64,000 nt of DNA, from the NCBI RefSeq assembly GCF_004000925.1, contig NZ_BIME01000001.1, positions 434,001-498,000 of the forward strand. The letters are read 5' to 3'. Under the pieces are notes generated by a model that saw only the letters and a list, made by a program, of their open reading frames with translations, did not search any database and was not told the DNA's origin. Positions 17,385 through 26,870 of the stretch are shown here, one piece after another (within the stretch, counting starts at the first letter, position 1; every line of letters begins with the position of its first letter). The stretch comes from Paenibacillus illinoisensis NBRC 15959 (GTDB lineage: Bacteria; Bacillota; Bacilli; Paenibacillales; Paenibacillaceae). Position numbers and translations under genes: made by a program.

Positions 17385-18374
17385 TTATACGTTGTCAACG
17401 CTTTCTCGGGGAATCAATTCCACATCAAGTATAGTTTGTTTCTCTACCGGCTCACCTGTAACCTGACGAATCATATGGCTCGCAGCCAGTTTACCGGCTT
17501 GCAAATAATGAAATTCCACTGTTGTCAGCGCCGGATGAATCATTTCCGTGATATCGTATCCGCCAAATCCGGCTACCGACAATTCATGGGGTATTTGTAT
17601 CTTGTTAGAGAAAGCTGTCTTCATTACACCCAGTGCGATGTTATCCGTGGCACCTACAATGATGCTCGGTTTATTGTCCCGAAGAATGGCTTCTGCTGTA
17701 ACGATCGCTTCGGACATTTTGAAGCTTGTCTCGTAGTAGGTAACATCACACCCACTCCCGCCATATTCGGCGATGGCACGCTGGAATCCCTGTCTACGAT
17801 GTATGCCGACGGCCTGGTCCCTCTCCGTTACACCAATATAAACAATCTGGCGGTGCCCCTTCTCCACCACATATTTGCCCATATCGTATCCGGCCTGGTC
17901 ATCGTTGTGAACCAAACTATGCAGACGTTCATGCTGTTGTCCCACCAACAACACCGGAATGCCAATCTCTTCGACTGCCTTCAGATGTGCTTCAGTTACT
18001 TCAGCGGCAAGCAGAATAATGCCGGATACCTTCTGCCTTGCAAAATCATAAATGGCGTCTATCTCGCGGTGCATATCCTGGCTTGTATTGGCAATCAACA
18101 TCTGGTACTGATTGGTTCTTAATTCCTCATCTATGCCGATAAGCGTCTGTGAAGTTGCAAATGAGTCCAGCCGGGGGACGACTGTTCCGATAATACTGGT
18201 TTTCTTCGCTTTGAGACTCTGAGCAAAGGTATTTGGTACGTAATTATATTGTTTGATAATGCGCTCAATCTTCTGGCGTGTGTCTTCACTGACCGAACCG
18301 CCATTAAGAAAACGGGAAACGGTGCTTTTGGCCACGCCGGCCAGTTGAGCGATATCAGAAATGGTTTTGTTCAT
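17385..18374 (-). CDS. scrR: LacI-family repressor of sucrose genes
   Basis: A 329-residue regulator. The N-terminal LacI HTH (TISDIAQLAGVAKSTVSRFLN) and hinge are followed by a periplasmic-binding-protein-like effector domain (from IIGTVVPRLDSFATSQTLIGI; IVGATDNIALGVM; ISVAGFGGYDITEMIHPALTTVE-type end). It is adjacent to and co-oriented with the sucrose hydrolase and PTS genes, and two CG-centred palindromes lie between them, so it most likely represses the operon in the absence of sucrose. RBS AGAGGAG is well placed. The symbol is by context rather than by a diagnostic motif. Confidence 0.88.
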   Translation of the reverse strand: MNKTISDIAQLAGVAKSTVSRFLNGGSVSEDTRQKIERIIKQYNYVPNTFAQSLKAKKTSIIGTVVPRLDSFATSQTLIGIDEELRTNQYQMLIANTSQDMHREIDAIYDFARQKVSGIILLAAEVTEAHLKAVEEIGIPVLLVGQQHERLHSLVHNDDQAGYDMGKYVVEKGHRQIVYIGVTERDQAVGIHRRQGFQRAIAEYGGSGCDVTYYETSFKMSEAIVTAEAILRDNKPSIIVGATDNIALGVMKTAFSNKIQIPHELSVAGFGGYDITEMIHPALTTVEFHYLQAGKLAASHMIRQVTGEPVEKQTILDVELIPRESVDNV

Positions 18375-18595
18375 AGTTACTCCTCTTGTGTACAGCTTAA
18401 AAATAAAATGGATAATGCACCCTTCTTATTATACTTGGTTGATGTCGATGTGGCGAATATCATTGTGCTGCAGTACAGCGTTATTGATGTGCGGCATCAC
18501 TTCAATTCATTGCATGCAGAAGGTGTACATGCTAGTATAACTTCAATTCATATCGTGCACGATGGAATATTAACATATCAATAAACAATTACAGG
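18375..18595. other. Divergent promoter region, scrR / T-box leader
   Basis: A+T-rich intergenic stretch. A plausible plus-strand promoter for the T-box transcript has -35 TTGCAT (18510-18515), a 17-bp spacer and -10 TAGTAT (18533-18538). I see no gene here. Confidence 0.45.
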
Positions 18596-18599
18596 CTAT

Positions 18600-18865
18600 G
18601 ACGGAAAGAGTAAGCGGAATCTGGCGTTGATTACAGGGACGTGGTGCCAAAGACTGAGAGCACCCGAGGCAACCATCCGCCGAAGTTCACTCCCGAGCCG
18701 ATTGCTGAAAAGCGGCTTCTTCAAGAGTCAGCTTCTAGGACAATCCGTTCCTTGCGTTAAAAGGTCAAAGTGAGATTCGGCATGCCTGCAATCAGGCTGA
18801 ACCGTTTCTAATTAGGGTGGTACCACGGCTTCTTCGTCCCTTGCGGATGAAGGGCTTTTTTTGTT
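18600..18865 (+). ncRNA. T-box riboswitch leader upstream of DAHP synthase
   Basis: A tRNA-sensing leader. The T-box proper AGGGTGGTACCACGG is at 18814-18828, directly before an intrinsic terminator (CTTCGTCC/GGATGAAG, 18832-18852, then CTTTTTTTG). Upstream, a stem I-like region has a GGTGC...GCACC distal arm near 18640-18665. The sequence GAAG-TTC-AC at 18682-18690 sits where the specifier loop is expected and would read Phe (UUC). Uncharged tRNA would pair with the specifier and the T-box bulge, form the antiterminator, and switch on the DAHP synthase gene. The T-box call is firm; the Phe specifier is inference, because I could not fold the whole stem I. Confidence 0.9.
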
Positions 18866-18913
18866 TTTCAATAAAATGAATTCATATCCAACGTAACGGA
18901 GGAGTGGTTGTAA

Positions 18914-19993
18914 ATGGACGAGAACAAAACCTTGGAACAATTACGAAGCCGATTAAATGAGATTAATCATGATCTGCTTCACTTACTATCAGAGCGGGCG
19001 CAAATCACACAGGAAATCGGTCAGATCAAGGAAAAACAGGGCGTTCCCAAGTTTGACCCCGTTCGTGAGAAAGAAATGCTGGAAGAATTGACGGCAGCCA
19101 ATCCTGGGCCTTTCCAGGATGATGCCATCAAGCTGCTGTTCAAGCAGATCTTTCAGGCTTCGTTGCATTTACAGGTTGACGAACACAAGAAACAGCTTCT
19201 CGTCAGCCGTAAAAACCAGCAGGAGGATACAATCGTCTCCATTGGTGACATTCAGGTTGGCGCGGGCAAACCAATCATGATTGCCGGACCTTGTTCCGTC
19301 GAGAGTTACGAGCAAGTCCGGGAGGTTGCCAAGGCTTTGAAAGAAGCCGGGATTTCGGTTATGCGCGGCGGAGCGTTTAAACCACGCACCTCCCCATATG
19401 ATTTTCAGGGATTAGGGATTGAAGGACTGAAAATTCTGAAGGAAGTAGCTGACGAGTTCGGTCTCAAAACGATCAGTGAGATTGTGCATCCAGGCCATAT
19501 CGAGCTGGCAGCGGATTATATTGATGTGATCCAGATCGGTGCCCGAAACATGCAAAACTTTGAGCTGCTCAAAGCAGCGGGCGACGCTCGTATTCCGATT
19601 TTACTTAAACGGGGGTTGGCAGCAACCATTGATGAATTCGTGCATGCTGCAGAGTATGTCGTGTCCCGTGGGAACAAACAAGTCATGCTGATTGAACGAG
19701 GAATTCGCACTTATGAAAAAGCCACACGCAATACCCTTGATATCTCTGCCGTGCCTATTCTAAAACAGGAAACCCATCTTCCCGTGCTGGTGGATGTAAC
19801 CCACTCTACTGGACGCAAAGATATTCTGGCTCCATGCGCCAAAGCTGCCCTGGCGGCTGGTGCCGACGGCGTTATGGTGGAAGTGCATCCCAATCCAGCA
19901 GTAGCGCTATCCGATAGTGCGCAGCAGTTGAACATCGAACAATTCCATCAGTTCCTCTCCTCCGTGAGACAATCCGGTTTATTGAAGGATTAA
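18914..19993 (+). CDS. aroA: Bifunctional chorismate mutase / 3-deoxy-7-phosphoheptulonate synthase
   Basis: A 359-residue fusion for aromatic amino acid synthesis. Residues 1-85 are an AroQ-type chorismate mutase ([29 protein letters not shown]), which in Bacillus-type enzymes also serves as the allosteric site for prephenate/chorismate. The rest is a type Ibeta DAHP synthase, joining PEP and erythrose-4-P, with signatures [33 protein letters not shown] and [10 protein letters not shown]. It matches Bacillus AroA(G); other names are aroF and aroG. Transcription is controlled by the T-box leader just upstream, so expression should respond to charging of an aromatic amino acid tRNA. RBS GGAGGAG. 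Confidence 0.95.
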   Translation: MDENKTLEQLRSRLNEINHDLLHLLSERAQITQEIGQIKEKQGVPKFDPVREKEMLEELTAANPGPFQDDAIKLLFKQIFQASLHLQVDEHKKQLLVSRKNQQEDTIVSIGDIQVGAGKPIMIAGPCSVESYEQVREVAKALKEAGISVMRGGAFKPRTSPYDFQGLGIEGLKILKEVADEFGLKTISEIVHPGHIELAADYIDVIQIGARNMQNFELLKAAGDARIPILLKRGLAATIDEFVHAAEYVVSRGNKQVMLIERGIRTYEKATRNTLDISAVPILKQETHLPVLVDVTHSTGRKDILAPCAKAALAAGADGVMVEVHPNPAVALSDSAQQLNIEQFHQFLSSVRQSGLLKD

Positions 19994-20043
19994 TAGTCGC
20001 AGAAGATAGTGAACCGTATTCTTTAAAGCAAGCAAAAACAAAC

Positions 20044-20105
20044 AAAAAGCCTGAAGGAGTAGCCTATTCATCATCAAATATGAATGAGCATTCCTCAGGC
20101 TTTTT
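20044..20105. terminator. Bidirectional terminator, aroA / RNase J
   Basis: AAAAAGCCTGA pairs with TCAGGCTTTTT, extended by AGGA/TCCT, with a long loop. It lies between convergent genes. Confidence 0.85.
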
Positions 20106-20122
20106 CTTATTCTAACCATTTT

Positions 20123-21796
20123 TCATACCTCTATGATAATAGGCAGGATCATCGGTCTTCGTTTCGTCTGGGCATAAATGTAATGTCCGATCTCGTCCTT
20201 AAGCTTTCTTTTGATGACATTCCACTGGTTCACTCCGGCTCCGGTCAGTTCTTCCATTCTGGATAGCACCAATCCATGAATTTCTCGCATAAATTCCTCC
20301 GAGTCTTTTACAAACACAAATCCTCTGGAAATAATCTCGGGAGATGTGACCATTTGCTTCTCCGTTTTGCTAAGTGTCGTCACAATGACAAGCATACCGT
20401 CTGAAGATAACTGTCTGCGATCCCGAAGCACAATATTACCTACGTCCCCCATAATCAAGCCGTCAACCAGACTGTTGCCTGAAGCGATTTTGGGACCCGG
20501 TGATGCTACGCCGTCCTTGTACTGAATCATGTCACCATTATTTACGATAAATACGTGATCCGGATCGATGCCAACTGATTCAGCCAGCAATCTGTGCTGG
20601 TACAGCATGCGGAATTCGCCGTGGATGGGAACCAGATAATCCGGCTTCATCAGTGTCAGCATCAGCTTCAGCTCTTCCTGACTGCCATGCCCCGAAACAT
20701 GCATGCCCCCCGACCCGCTCGAACCATATAGTACTCTTGCCCCCAGTACATACAGGTTATCAATAACGTGGGCTAAATTGCGTTCGTTGCCCGGAATTGC
20801 TCCTGCCGCAATAATGACGGTGTCACCTGCTGCCACTCTCACGTGAGGGTGCTTACCTGTCGCGAGCCGAGACAGCGCAGCCATAGGTTCACCTTGGCTT
20901 CCCGTACAGAGAATAACCACTTGTTCAGGAGGAAACTGATCCGCATCAATCGCTTCAATCAGCAGGCCGTCAGGAACATCCAGGTATCCGAGTTCACTAG
21001 CAACAGATACGACATTAACCATACTTCTGCCCAGCAAGGCCAGTTTGCGGCCGGTCTCAAAGGTGGCATTCACAATTTGTTGGACCCGGCTGACATTGGA
21101 AGCAAAGGTGGAGATGAATATTTTTTGCCTGGCTCGAATAAATGCATCCAGAATGCGATCCCCTACAACACGCTCAGAAGGTGTAAATCCAGGTCGTTCG
21201 GCATTTGTACTCTCGGACAGCAGCAGATGAACGCCCTGTTTACCAATCTCGGCCATTCGATATAGGTCAGGATAAGGTCCATTTACCGGTGACATGTCGA
21301 ACTTGAAATCGCCGGTATGTACCACATTTCCACCAGGTGTCCGGAAGAATACCCCCAGGCAGTCCGGGATGCTGTGGCTCGTTGCAAAAAAGGAAACGTC
21401 GATATCCCCCAGCTTAACAGTGGAGTGAGCATCGATTGTATGAAGATCTGCTGTTCGCAGCATGTTATGCTCTTTCAGTTTCAGTTCAATCAACCCTCGG
21501 GTAAGCCTGGATGCATATACGGGGATATTCATTTGTTTCAAAAAATAAGGTATGCCCCCGATGTGATCTTCGTGCCCATGGGTAACAACAAGCGCTCTTA
21601 CCTGGTCCAGATTCTCCAGCAAGTAGGAGACGTCCGGAATAATGAGATCGATGCCCGGCAAGGTCTCATCCGGAAATTTGGAACCACAATCGATGACAAT
21701 AATATCCTTGTTGTACTGAATAATATACATGTTCTTACCAATTTCGTTTACGCCGCCAAGTGCAGCGACATACAACTTATTGTGGGCTAGATTCAA
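20123..21796 (-). CDS. Ribonuclease J
   Basis: A 557-residue metallo-beta-lactamase/beta-CASP ribonuclease with 5'-3' exo- and endonuclease activity in RNA turnover. The zinc motif HxHxDH is in VVTHGHEDHIGGIPY (near residue 75), with GDFKFD and the beta-CASP signatures ILCTGSQGEPMAALSR and SGHGSQEE. It ends RRPMILPIIIEV, as RNase J1 does. It differs from B. subtilis RnjA in several stretches, so it may be a second RNase J paralogue; I cannot decide between J1 and J2 without a tree. It is monocistronic. Confidence 0.93.
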   Translation of the reverse strand: MNLAHNKLYVAALGGVNEIGKNMYIIQYNKDIIVIDCGSKFPDETLPGIDLIIPDVSYLLENLDQVRALVVTHGHEDHIGGIPYFLKQMNIPVYASRLTRGLIELKLKEHNMLRTADLHTIDAHSTVKLGDIDVSFFATSHSIPDCLGVFFRTPGGNVVHTGDFKFDMSPVNGPYPDLYRMAEIGKQGVHLLLSESTNAERPGFTPSERVVGDRILDAFIRARQKIFISTFASNVSRVQQIVNATFETGRKLALLGRSMVNVVSVASELGYLDVPDGLLIEAIDADQFPPEQVVILCTGSQGEPMAALSRLATGKHPHVRVAAGDTVIIAAGAIPGNERNLAHVIDNLYVLGARVLYGSSGSGGMHVSGHGSQEELKLMLTLMKPDYLVPIHGEFRMLYQHRLLAESVGIDPDHVFIVNNGDMIQYKDGVASPGPKIASGNSLVDGLIMGDVGNIVLRDRRQLSSDGMLVIVTTLSKTEKQMVTSPEIISRGFVFVKDSEEFMREIHGLVLSRMEELTGAGVNQWNVIKRKLKDEIGHYIYAQTKRRPMILPIIIEV

Positions 21797-21915
21797 TTTG
21801 AAGCATCCTCCTTTTCGCTTTGCTGCAGTAACTGGGCTATTCTACAAGCCTGTTTATGTAGTTGTAGTATGTTATTTCTCAGTTCACTTATGCATCGTGA
21901 ATGATCGTCACGCCA

Positions 21916-21955
21916 AAAAGCCCGCAATGGAACACTGGCTCCACTACGGACTTTT
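21916..21955 (-). terminator. Terminator of rhamnose operon
   Basis: On the minus strand AAAAGTCCGTAGTGGA pairs with TCCATTGCGGGCTTTT (a few G-U pairs) and is followed by TTGG. It lies 50 bp past the rhamnose isomerase stop codon. Confidence 0.75.
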
Positions 21956-22005
21956 ATCAGTTTAGGATAAAGTAATTAATACAAAATTCCTTTTATAAGA
22001 ACAAG

Positions 22006-23277
22006 TTAAACGAGCGATTTACCACGCTGCAGCAAAACATCTTCTTCATAGGTTTTAATCTCGGAGATCCATTTCTCGCGAACAGGCACTCCCTGCTGGG
22101 CACAATAATAATCCCAGATGGCACCAAATGGATAGGATTTGAATTCTTCGGTCAACGCAAGCCGTACCGTATAATCACCTTGCAGCTCAGCGGCTTTTAG
22201 TGCATCCACCGGTTCCAGCATGGCACGCAGCAAAGCTTTGATCGTGTTGCGCGTACCGACAACCCAGGCGGCTACGCGATTGATGCTGGCATCAAAGAAA
22301 TCGAGGCCCACATGCGTCGTTGGTAACAGGTCATGACGAACAAGTTCGCGTGCAATTTCCAACAGCTCATCGTCCATAATGACGACATGGTCACTATCCC
22401 AACGCATTGGACGGCTCACATGCAGCAGAATGCCACTAGTAAAGAGCGCAAGGGAAGACAGCTTGTTGGAGATGACCTCTGTGGGATGGAAGTGGCCTGC
22501 ATCCAGGCAGATCAAAGTATCATTTTGCAATCCATATCCCATATAGAATTCGTGTGATCCAACCACGTACGCTTCCGAACCAAGGCCGAACAGTTTACTC
22601 TCAACCGCGTCCAGATTATGCTTCGGATCAAGCTTCTCTGCAAATACTTCATCCAACGAATCCTTGAGACGTTTGCGCGGTGTCATGCGATCAACCGGAT
22701 TATCCTTGAACCCGTCTGGAACCCAAACGTTCGTTACGCACGTCTGGCCCAATTGTTCGCCGAAATAAGCGCCGATGCGACGAGACGCCTTACAGTGATC
22801 AATCCAGAACTTGCGGATCTCCGGATCAGGATGACTCAGTGTGAATCCGTCGCTTGATTTCTCATGAGAAAAGCACGTCGGGTTAAAATCAAGACCCAGC
22901 CCCTGCTCCCTCGCCCATTGCACCCATTTCTCATAATGCTTGGGCTCAATCTGATCCAGCTCCACTTTTTCATCCGTATCGGTATAGATCGCATGCAGAT
23001 TGACCTTATGCTTACCTGGAATCAGCGAAAAGGCTTGTTCCAGATCTGCCCGAAGTTCAGCAGGAGTGGTTGCTGCTCCCGGATATTGACCAGTAACAGA
23101 GATGCCCCCCGTCAACTCTCCATCCTGGTTCAAAAAGCCTTTCACGTCATCACCTTGCCAGCAATGCACAGATACCTTGATCTCTGCAAGCTTCTCCAAT
23201 ACCTCATCCGTATTAATTCCATGCTGGGCATATAACAATTTGGCTGCTTCATACGCTTGCTTGACTTGGTTATCCAT
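22006..23277 (-). CDS. rhaA: L-rhamnose isomerase
   Basis: A 423-residue sugar isomerase interconverting L-rhamnose and L-rhamnulose. It belongs to the RhaI-type TIM-barrel family seen in Bacillus and Pseudomonas stutzeri: [50 protein letters not shown] and [22 protein letters not shown], the last carrying metal-binding Asp/His. The frame opens at 23343, but GAGGAGGG precedes ATG 23277. It starts 17 bp after the aldolase/dehydrogenase gene, in one operon. No rhamnulokinase gene is in the window, so the phosphorylation step must be encoded elsewhere. Confidence 0.93.
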   Translation of the reverse strand: MDNQVKQAYEAAKLLYAQHGINTDEVLEKLAEIKVSVHCWQGDDVKGFLNQDGELTGGISVTGQYPGAATTPAELRADLEQAFSLIPGKHKVNLHAIYTDTDEKVELDQIEPKHYEKWVQWAREQGLGLDFNPTCFSHEKSSDGFTLSHPDPEIRKFWIDHCKASRRIGAYFGEQLGQTCVTNVWVPDGFKDNPVDRMTPRKRLKDSLDEVFAEKLDPKHNLDAVESKLFGLGSEAYVVGSHEFYMGYGLQNDTLICLDAGHFHPTEVISNKLSSLALFTSGILLHVSRPMRWDSDHVVIMDDELLEIARELVRHDLLPTTHVGLDFFDASINRVAAWVVGTRNTIKALLRAMLEPVDALKAAELQGDYTVRLALTEEFKSYPFGAIWDYYCAQQGVPVREKWISEIKTYEEDVLLQRGKSLV

Positions 23278-23294
23278 TCGCAGAAACCCTCCTC

Positions 23295-25364
23295 TTAACG
23301 TGTAAATGCTGCCGGTACACCGCCATCGATGGTCATCATGCATCCGGTTGTTTTCTCGGATTTGGAAGAAGCAAAGAAGGCAATACCTTCCGCAATATCT
23401 TTCGGATAAATATTCACGAGCAGTGTCGTACGCTTGCGATAGTACTCTTCCAGCTGATCGGGCTCAATCCCGTACGCCGCTGCACGTTCGTTTCTCCAGG
23501 AACCATTCCAGATCGCAGACCCTTGCAGAATCGCGTCAGGGAGTATTGTATTGACACGAATGCCATATTCGCCGCCTTCAGCTGCAATACACCGTGCAAG
23601 GTGAGCTTCAAGTGCTTTCGCCGAGCTGTAAGCCGACGCACTTTTACCGGCATAGACCGAGTTTTTGGACCCGATGAAGACCATACTGCCGCCAATCCCC
23701 TGCTGTTTCATCAGCTTGAACGCTTCACGGGCAACGAGGAAATATCCGGTACCCAGCACATTCATGTTGAGGTTCCATTCCTTCAGGGAGGTTTCGTCAA
23801 ATGGACTCGATGTGGCAAGACCCGCATTATTAACGATAATGTCCACACCGCCATATTGTACAGCCACTTCAGCATACGCCGACTGCACGGCTTCCTCATC
23901 GGTTACATCCATTTTTAGCGCATATGCGCGATTCGCACCATATTGGTCATTGATTTCCTGTGCTACTTTTTGAGCGCCTTCCAGGTTCAGGTCAGCCAGA
24001 ACGACGTGAGCTCCCTCGGATACCAACTTGCGTGCAGTCTCGCTGCCAATTCCGCCGGCGCCGCCTGTAATAAACGCCACTTTCCGGGAAAATTCCGTCT
24101 CAGCCGGTGCTAGGGACAATTTATACAATTCAAGCGGCCAGTATTCTACATTGTAGGACTCATTGGCACTTAGCGATACGAATTTACCCAGGCTCGTCGC
24201 ACCCCGCATGACGGCAATCGCACGGTGATACAGTGCTCCGCTTACTTGGGATAGCGCCCAGCTCTTGCCTGTGTTGATCATACCCACACCCGGGATTAGA
24301 ATAACGCGAGGAGCTGCTTCAAACATGACATCGCCTTCGTTTTTGTTGCTTTCAAAGTACTGTTTGTACTGCTCTTTGTATGCAGCTACGCCTTCTGTCA
24401 GCTTCGCTTTCAGACCATCAACATCCTCAGCGTCCGGCGTCCAGTCGATGAACAACGGAACGACTTTGGTATGTACCAGATGATCCGGGCAAGCCGCCCC
24501 CACCTGTGACAGCTCTGGTGAATTGGCTCCACCGACAAAAGCAAGTACATCGTCCTGATCGTCATAGGACAGGATCATTTTTTTGCTATCCGATACGGAA
24601 CCGCGAAGCGTTGGCATGATTTTGGCTACAATCTCACGTCTCACTTCAGCAGCAAGCGCTGGATGTTTAACGCCACCAAACAGACTTCCTTCATCCACAC
24701 GAGCTTCAATGAACGCTTCCGCCTCATTGATAATCTTGATGGTCTGTGCGTAACATTCCTCGGATGTCTCTCCCCAAGTGACGAGTCCGTGCTTCTCCAT
24801 CAGAACCAGTTCAGCATTCGGATTCGCGAATACGCTTTCAGCAATCATCTTGGATAACGTAAAACCTGGGCGAACATATGGGACCCACACAAACCGATCT
24901 CCATAAATCTCTCGCGCCAACTCTTTGCCGTTATCTGCACAACACAGACTGATTATCGCATCCGGATGCGTGTGGTCCACATTGTTGTAAGGAAGGAAGG
25001 CATGCAGCAATGTCTCGATCGAGGCACGCGGGTGCTTGGAATCGATCATGCAATGACCCAAATATTCAACCATCTCTTCATCCGTCATCGATTCTCGTTC
25101 AATCAGGGGACGAATGTCTTCCAGAGCCAGGCCTGTAAAATGCTTCGCTTGCATCGAGCCCAGGTCGGAGCCGCTTCCTTTCACGTACATAACTTCTACA
25201 TCGCGCCCACGAAAATCCTTCACTGTTGTTTTGGTAGATGTATTTCCACCATAAATGTTGCATACACTGCGGTCTGCGCCAATCAGATTGGATCGGTAAA
25301 CCAGCTGCTCAAGTCCCGTTGTTTGCTCAGATGCCTGTGAAGAATTCCATAAACTCTGTACCAT
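23295..25364 (-). CDS. rhaEW: Bifunctional rhamnulose-1-phosphate aldolase / lactaldehyde dehydrogenase
   Basis: A 689-residue fusion similar to B. subtilis YuxG (RhaEW). The N-terminal ~400 residues are a class II aldolase/adducin domain ([21 protein letters not shown] with metal His residues, [13 protein letters not shown]). The C-terminal ~265 residues are a short-chain dehydrogenase ([33 protein letters not shown] with the Tyr/Lys pair; [10 protein letters not shown] end). It should cleave L-rhamnulose-1-phosphate to DHAP and lactaldehyde and act on the aldehyde with NAD(H). RBS GGAGGG is followed by ATG 25364. A perfect 19-bp palindrome 55-73 bp upstream is a likely operator. Confidence 0.93.
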   Translation of the reverse strand: MVQSLWNSSQASEQTTGLEQLVYRSNLIGADRSVCNIYGGNTSTKTTVKDFRGRDVEVMYVKGSGSDLGSMQAKHFTGLALEDIRPLIERESMTDEEMVEYLGHCMIDSKHPRASIETLLHAFLPYNNVDHTHPDAIISLCCADNGKELAREIYGDRFVWVPYVRPGFTLSKMIAESVFANPNAELVLMEKHGLVTWGETSEECYAQTIKIINEAEAFIEARVDEGSLFGGVKHPALAAEVRREIVAKIMPTLRGSVSDSKKMILSYDDQDDVLAFVGGANSPELSQVGAACPDHLVHTKVVPLFIDWTPDAEDVDGLKAKLTEGVAAYKEQYKQYFESNKNEGDVMFEAAPRVILIPGVGMINTGKSWALSQVSGALYHRAIAVMRGATSLGKFVSLSANESYNVEYWPLELYKLSLAPAETEFSRKVAFITGGAGGIGSETARKLVSEGAHVVLADLNLEGAQKVAQEINDQYGANRAYALKMDVTDEEAVQSAYAEVAVQYGGVDIIVNNAGLATSSPFDETSLKEWNLNMNVLGTGYFLVAREAFKLMKQQGIGGSMVFIGSKNSVYAGKSASAYSSAKALEAHLARCIAAEGGEYGIRVNTILPDAILQGSAIWNGSWRNERAAAYGIEPDQLEEYYRKRTTLLVNIYPKDIAEGIAFFASSKSEKTTGCMMTIDGGVPAAFTR

Positions 25365-25418
25365 TCGTTTCCCTCCGATAATGTTTGTTTTATTCCTAAT
25401 CAGAGTTTAACATCTTTG

Positions 25419-25437
25419 TTTTGTTTTGAAAACAAAA
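25419..25437. promoter_or_regulatory. Palindromic operator candidate of rhamnose operon
   Basis: TTTTGTTTTGAAAACAAAA is a perfect inverted repeat about one central base, 55-73 bp upstream of the aldolase/dehydrogenase start. No regulator gene is adjacent; a DeoR- or LacI-type rhamnose regulator encoded elsewhere is likely. Confidence 0.5.
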
Positions 25438-25498
25438 GATTTTAAATACAAACGGAAACATTCAAAAGATCGAACTCCCTGCTAATGCGTTTAATCAA

Positions 25499-25528
25499 AA
25501 AACACCCTGACGTTGCCGTCAGAGTGTC
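25499..25528 (-). terminator. Terminator of mannanase gene
   Basis: On the minus strand ACACTCTGACG-gcaa-CGTCAGGGTGT is followed by TTTTTTG, about 90 bp past the mannanase stop codon. Confidence 0.9.
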
Positions 25529-25620
25529 AAGAATGCAGTGAAAAACCAATAGAGTTTCAACATGCAGTTTAAAATTCAACCATCCTTACCGAACAATATC
25601 GATTGAAATAGATATAGTTT

Positions 25621-26601
25621 TTAAAAGATTCCCGCTTTTTGGGAAGTGTTTTTAATTCCGTAAGTATCATTGACAACCGTATTACCATAACTCGTCAAGC
25701 TGCCGTTAGGTCCTGTTGCCAAATCAAGATAGTTTAGTCCAGAGCTATTACCGTACCAAGACCATGCAAGCCATCCTACCCCTTTTTCCTGACCATATTT
25801 CATGATTGCATATTCATCGACATCTCCATTGGTGTGATATCCTCCGAATTCCCCAATGATTAACGCCAGCCCCTTGTTCAGCACATTTTCCATATTGGAT
25901 TTGACGGTGGCCGCATCCTTGCCTGCATACTCATACATGTGAATGGAAAACACCGTATTTTTCTGTGAATCCGCGGCGAATACGCTTTGTCCGTAATCGA
26001 CGATCGATTGAGGATACTGACCCCAGCCTGCTGCATCTACAATTAAGGTATTTTTAATACCCGCTTCTCTTAATTTTGGAATAGCCTTTTTGTACCCGTC
26101 AGCCCAGGCGCTGCCGTTCCATGTTCCGTACCACTCGTTTGCAATATTTACAATAACCCGATCTTCCTTCCCGATCAGTGCTTCCTTGATGCTGATCCAG
26201 TAGTTGACCGCTGCATCCAACGAATTGTAGTCATCTTTGCCTGTGGCATCGTGTACCTCAAGGACAGCAATCATCTTGTTTGCGTTTACGACATTAATGA
26301 TGTTTTTTACGGAATTCAGATCATCTTTGGTGTATTGTGTACCGTTCGACAGAACAATTCGTACCGTATTGGCACCCGTTTTTGCAATCGCAGGGATAGC
26401 CGTGTTCAAATCATTTTTGAACCAGGAGTGCCCATGATTGATCCCCCTCATGTAAAATGGTTTACCCGTAGAATCGTACAATTTGCCTCCATTCACGTAA
26501 AAACCTGAAGCTGCTGCGGCTTTCGGAGCCGCGCTCCCCAAAATGACAAACATCAGTGCTGCAATGACTGTTAAGATTGTACCCTTTTGCAACTTGGCCA
26601 T
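25621..26601 (-). CDS. Secreted GH5 endo-beta-1,4-mannanase
   Basis: A 326-residue secreted enzyme. The signal peptide runs to about SAAPKAAAA (residue 31). The single catalytic domain has the GH5 subfamily 8 pattern of alkaline Bacillus mannanases: GFYVNGGKLYDSTGKPFYMRG, NHGHSWF, the acid/base Glu156 in NIANEWYG, HMYEYAGKDA, and the nucleophile Glu251 in LIIGEFGGYH, then WLAWSWYGN. There is no carbohydrate-binding module. It should cut the beta-1,4-mannan backbone outside the cell. RBS AGGAGG; a cre box lies 165 bp upstream, so repression by CcpA in rich carbon is likely. Confidence 0.92.
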   Translation of the reverse strand: MAKLQKGTILTVIAALMFVILGSAAPKAAAASGFYVNGGKLYDSTGKPFYMRGINHGHSWFKNDLNTAIPAIAKTGANTVRIVLSNGTQYTKDDLNSVKNIINVVNANKMIAVLEVHDATGKDDYNSLDAAVNYWISIKEALIGKEDRVIVNIANEWYGTWNGSAWADGYKKAIPKLREAGIKNTLIVDAAGWGQYPQSIVDYGQSVFAADSQKNTVFSIHMYEYAGKDAATVKSNMENVLNKGLALIIGEFGGYHTNGDVDEYAIMKYGQEKGVGWLAWSWYGNSSGLNYLDLATGPNGSLTSYGNTVVNDTYGIKNTSQKAGIF

Positions 26602-26765
26602 GGCATAAACCTCCTGAGTTTTTTTATTTCAATTAACCCTGCACAAGGCAACAGGTTAACTAAAATCAAATTTATCAACTAATAAAGAAAGTTATAAAAA
26701 TGAATAATTTTAAATATTTCGTTTACAATTTACCTTATCGTTTAAGTTATGAGATTATAATAAAA

Positions 26766-26779
26766 TGAAAACGCTTACC
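26766..26779. promoter_or_regulatory. cre box upstream of mannanase
   Basis: TGAAAACGCTTACC matches the cre consensus at 13 of 14 positions, in the long A+T-rich leader of the mannanase gene. Confidence 0.6.
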
Positions 26780-26805
26780 AGTCAACTCATTCTTAACTCT
26801 TTATG

Positions 26806-26854
26806 GAAAAAAAAGAAACACCCGTCCAATGATGAAGAAGCGGACAGGCATTTC
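26806..26854 (-). terminator. Terminator of TreR-like gene
   Basis: On the minus strand GAAATGCCTGTCC pairs with GGACGGGTGTTTC (three G-U pairs) and is followed by TTTTTTTT. Confidence 0.88.
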
Positions 26855-26870
26855 TATTGATCCATTACAG

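Noticed and set aside
17394-17407. cre-like sequence TGTCAACGCTTTCT at the end of scrR
   Set aside because: Two mismatches at conserved positions and it lies within coding sequence.
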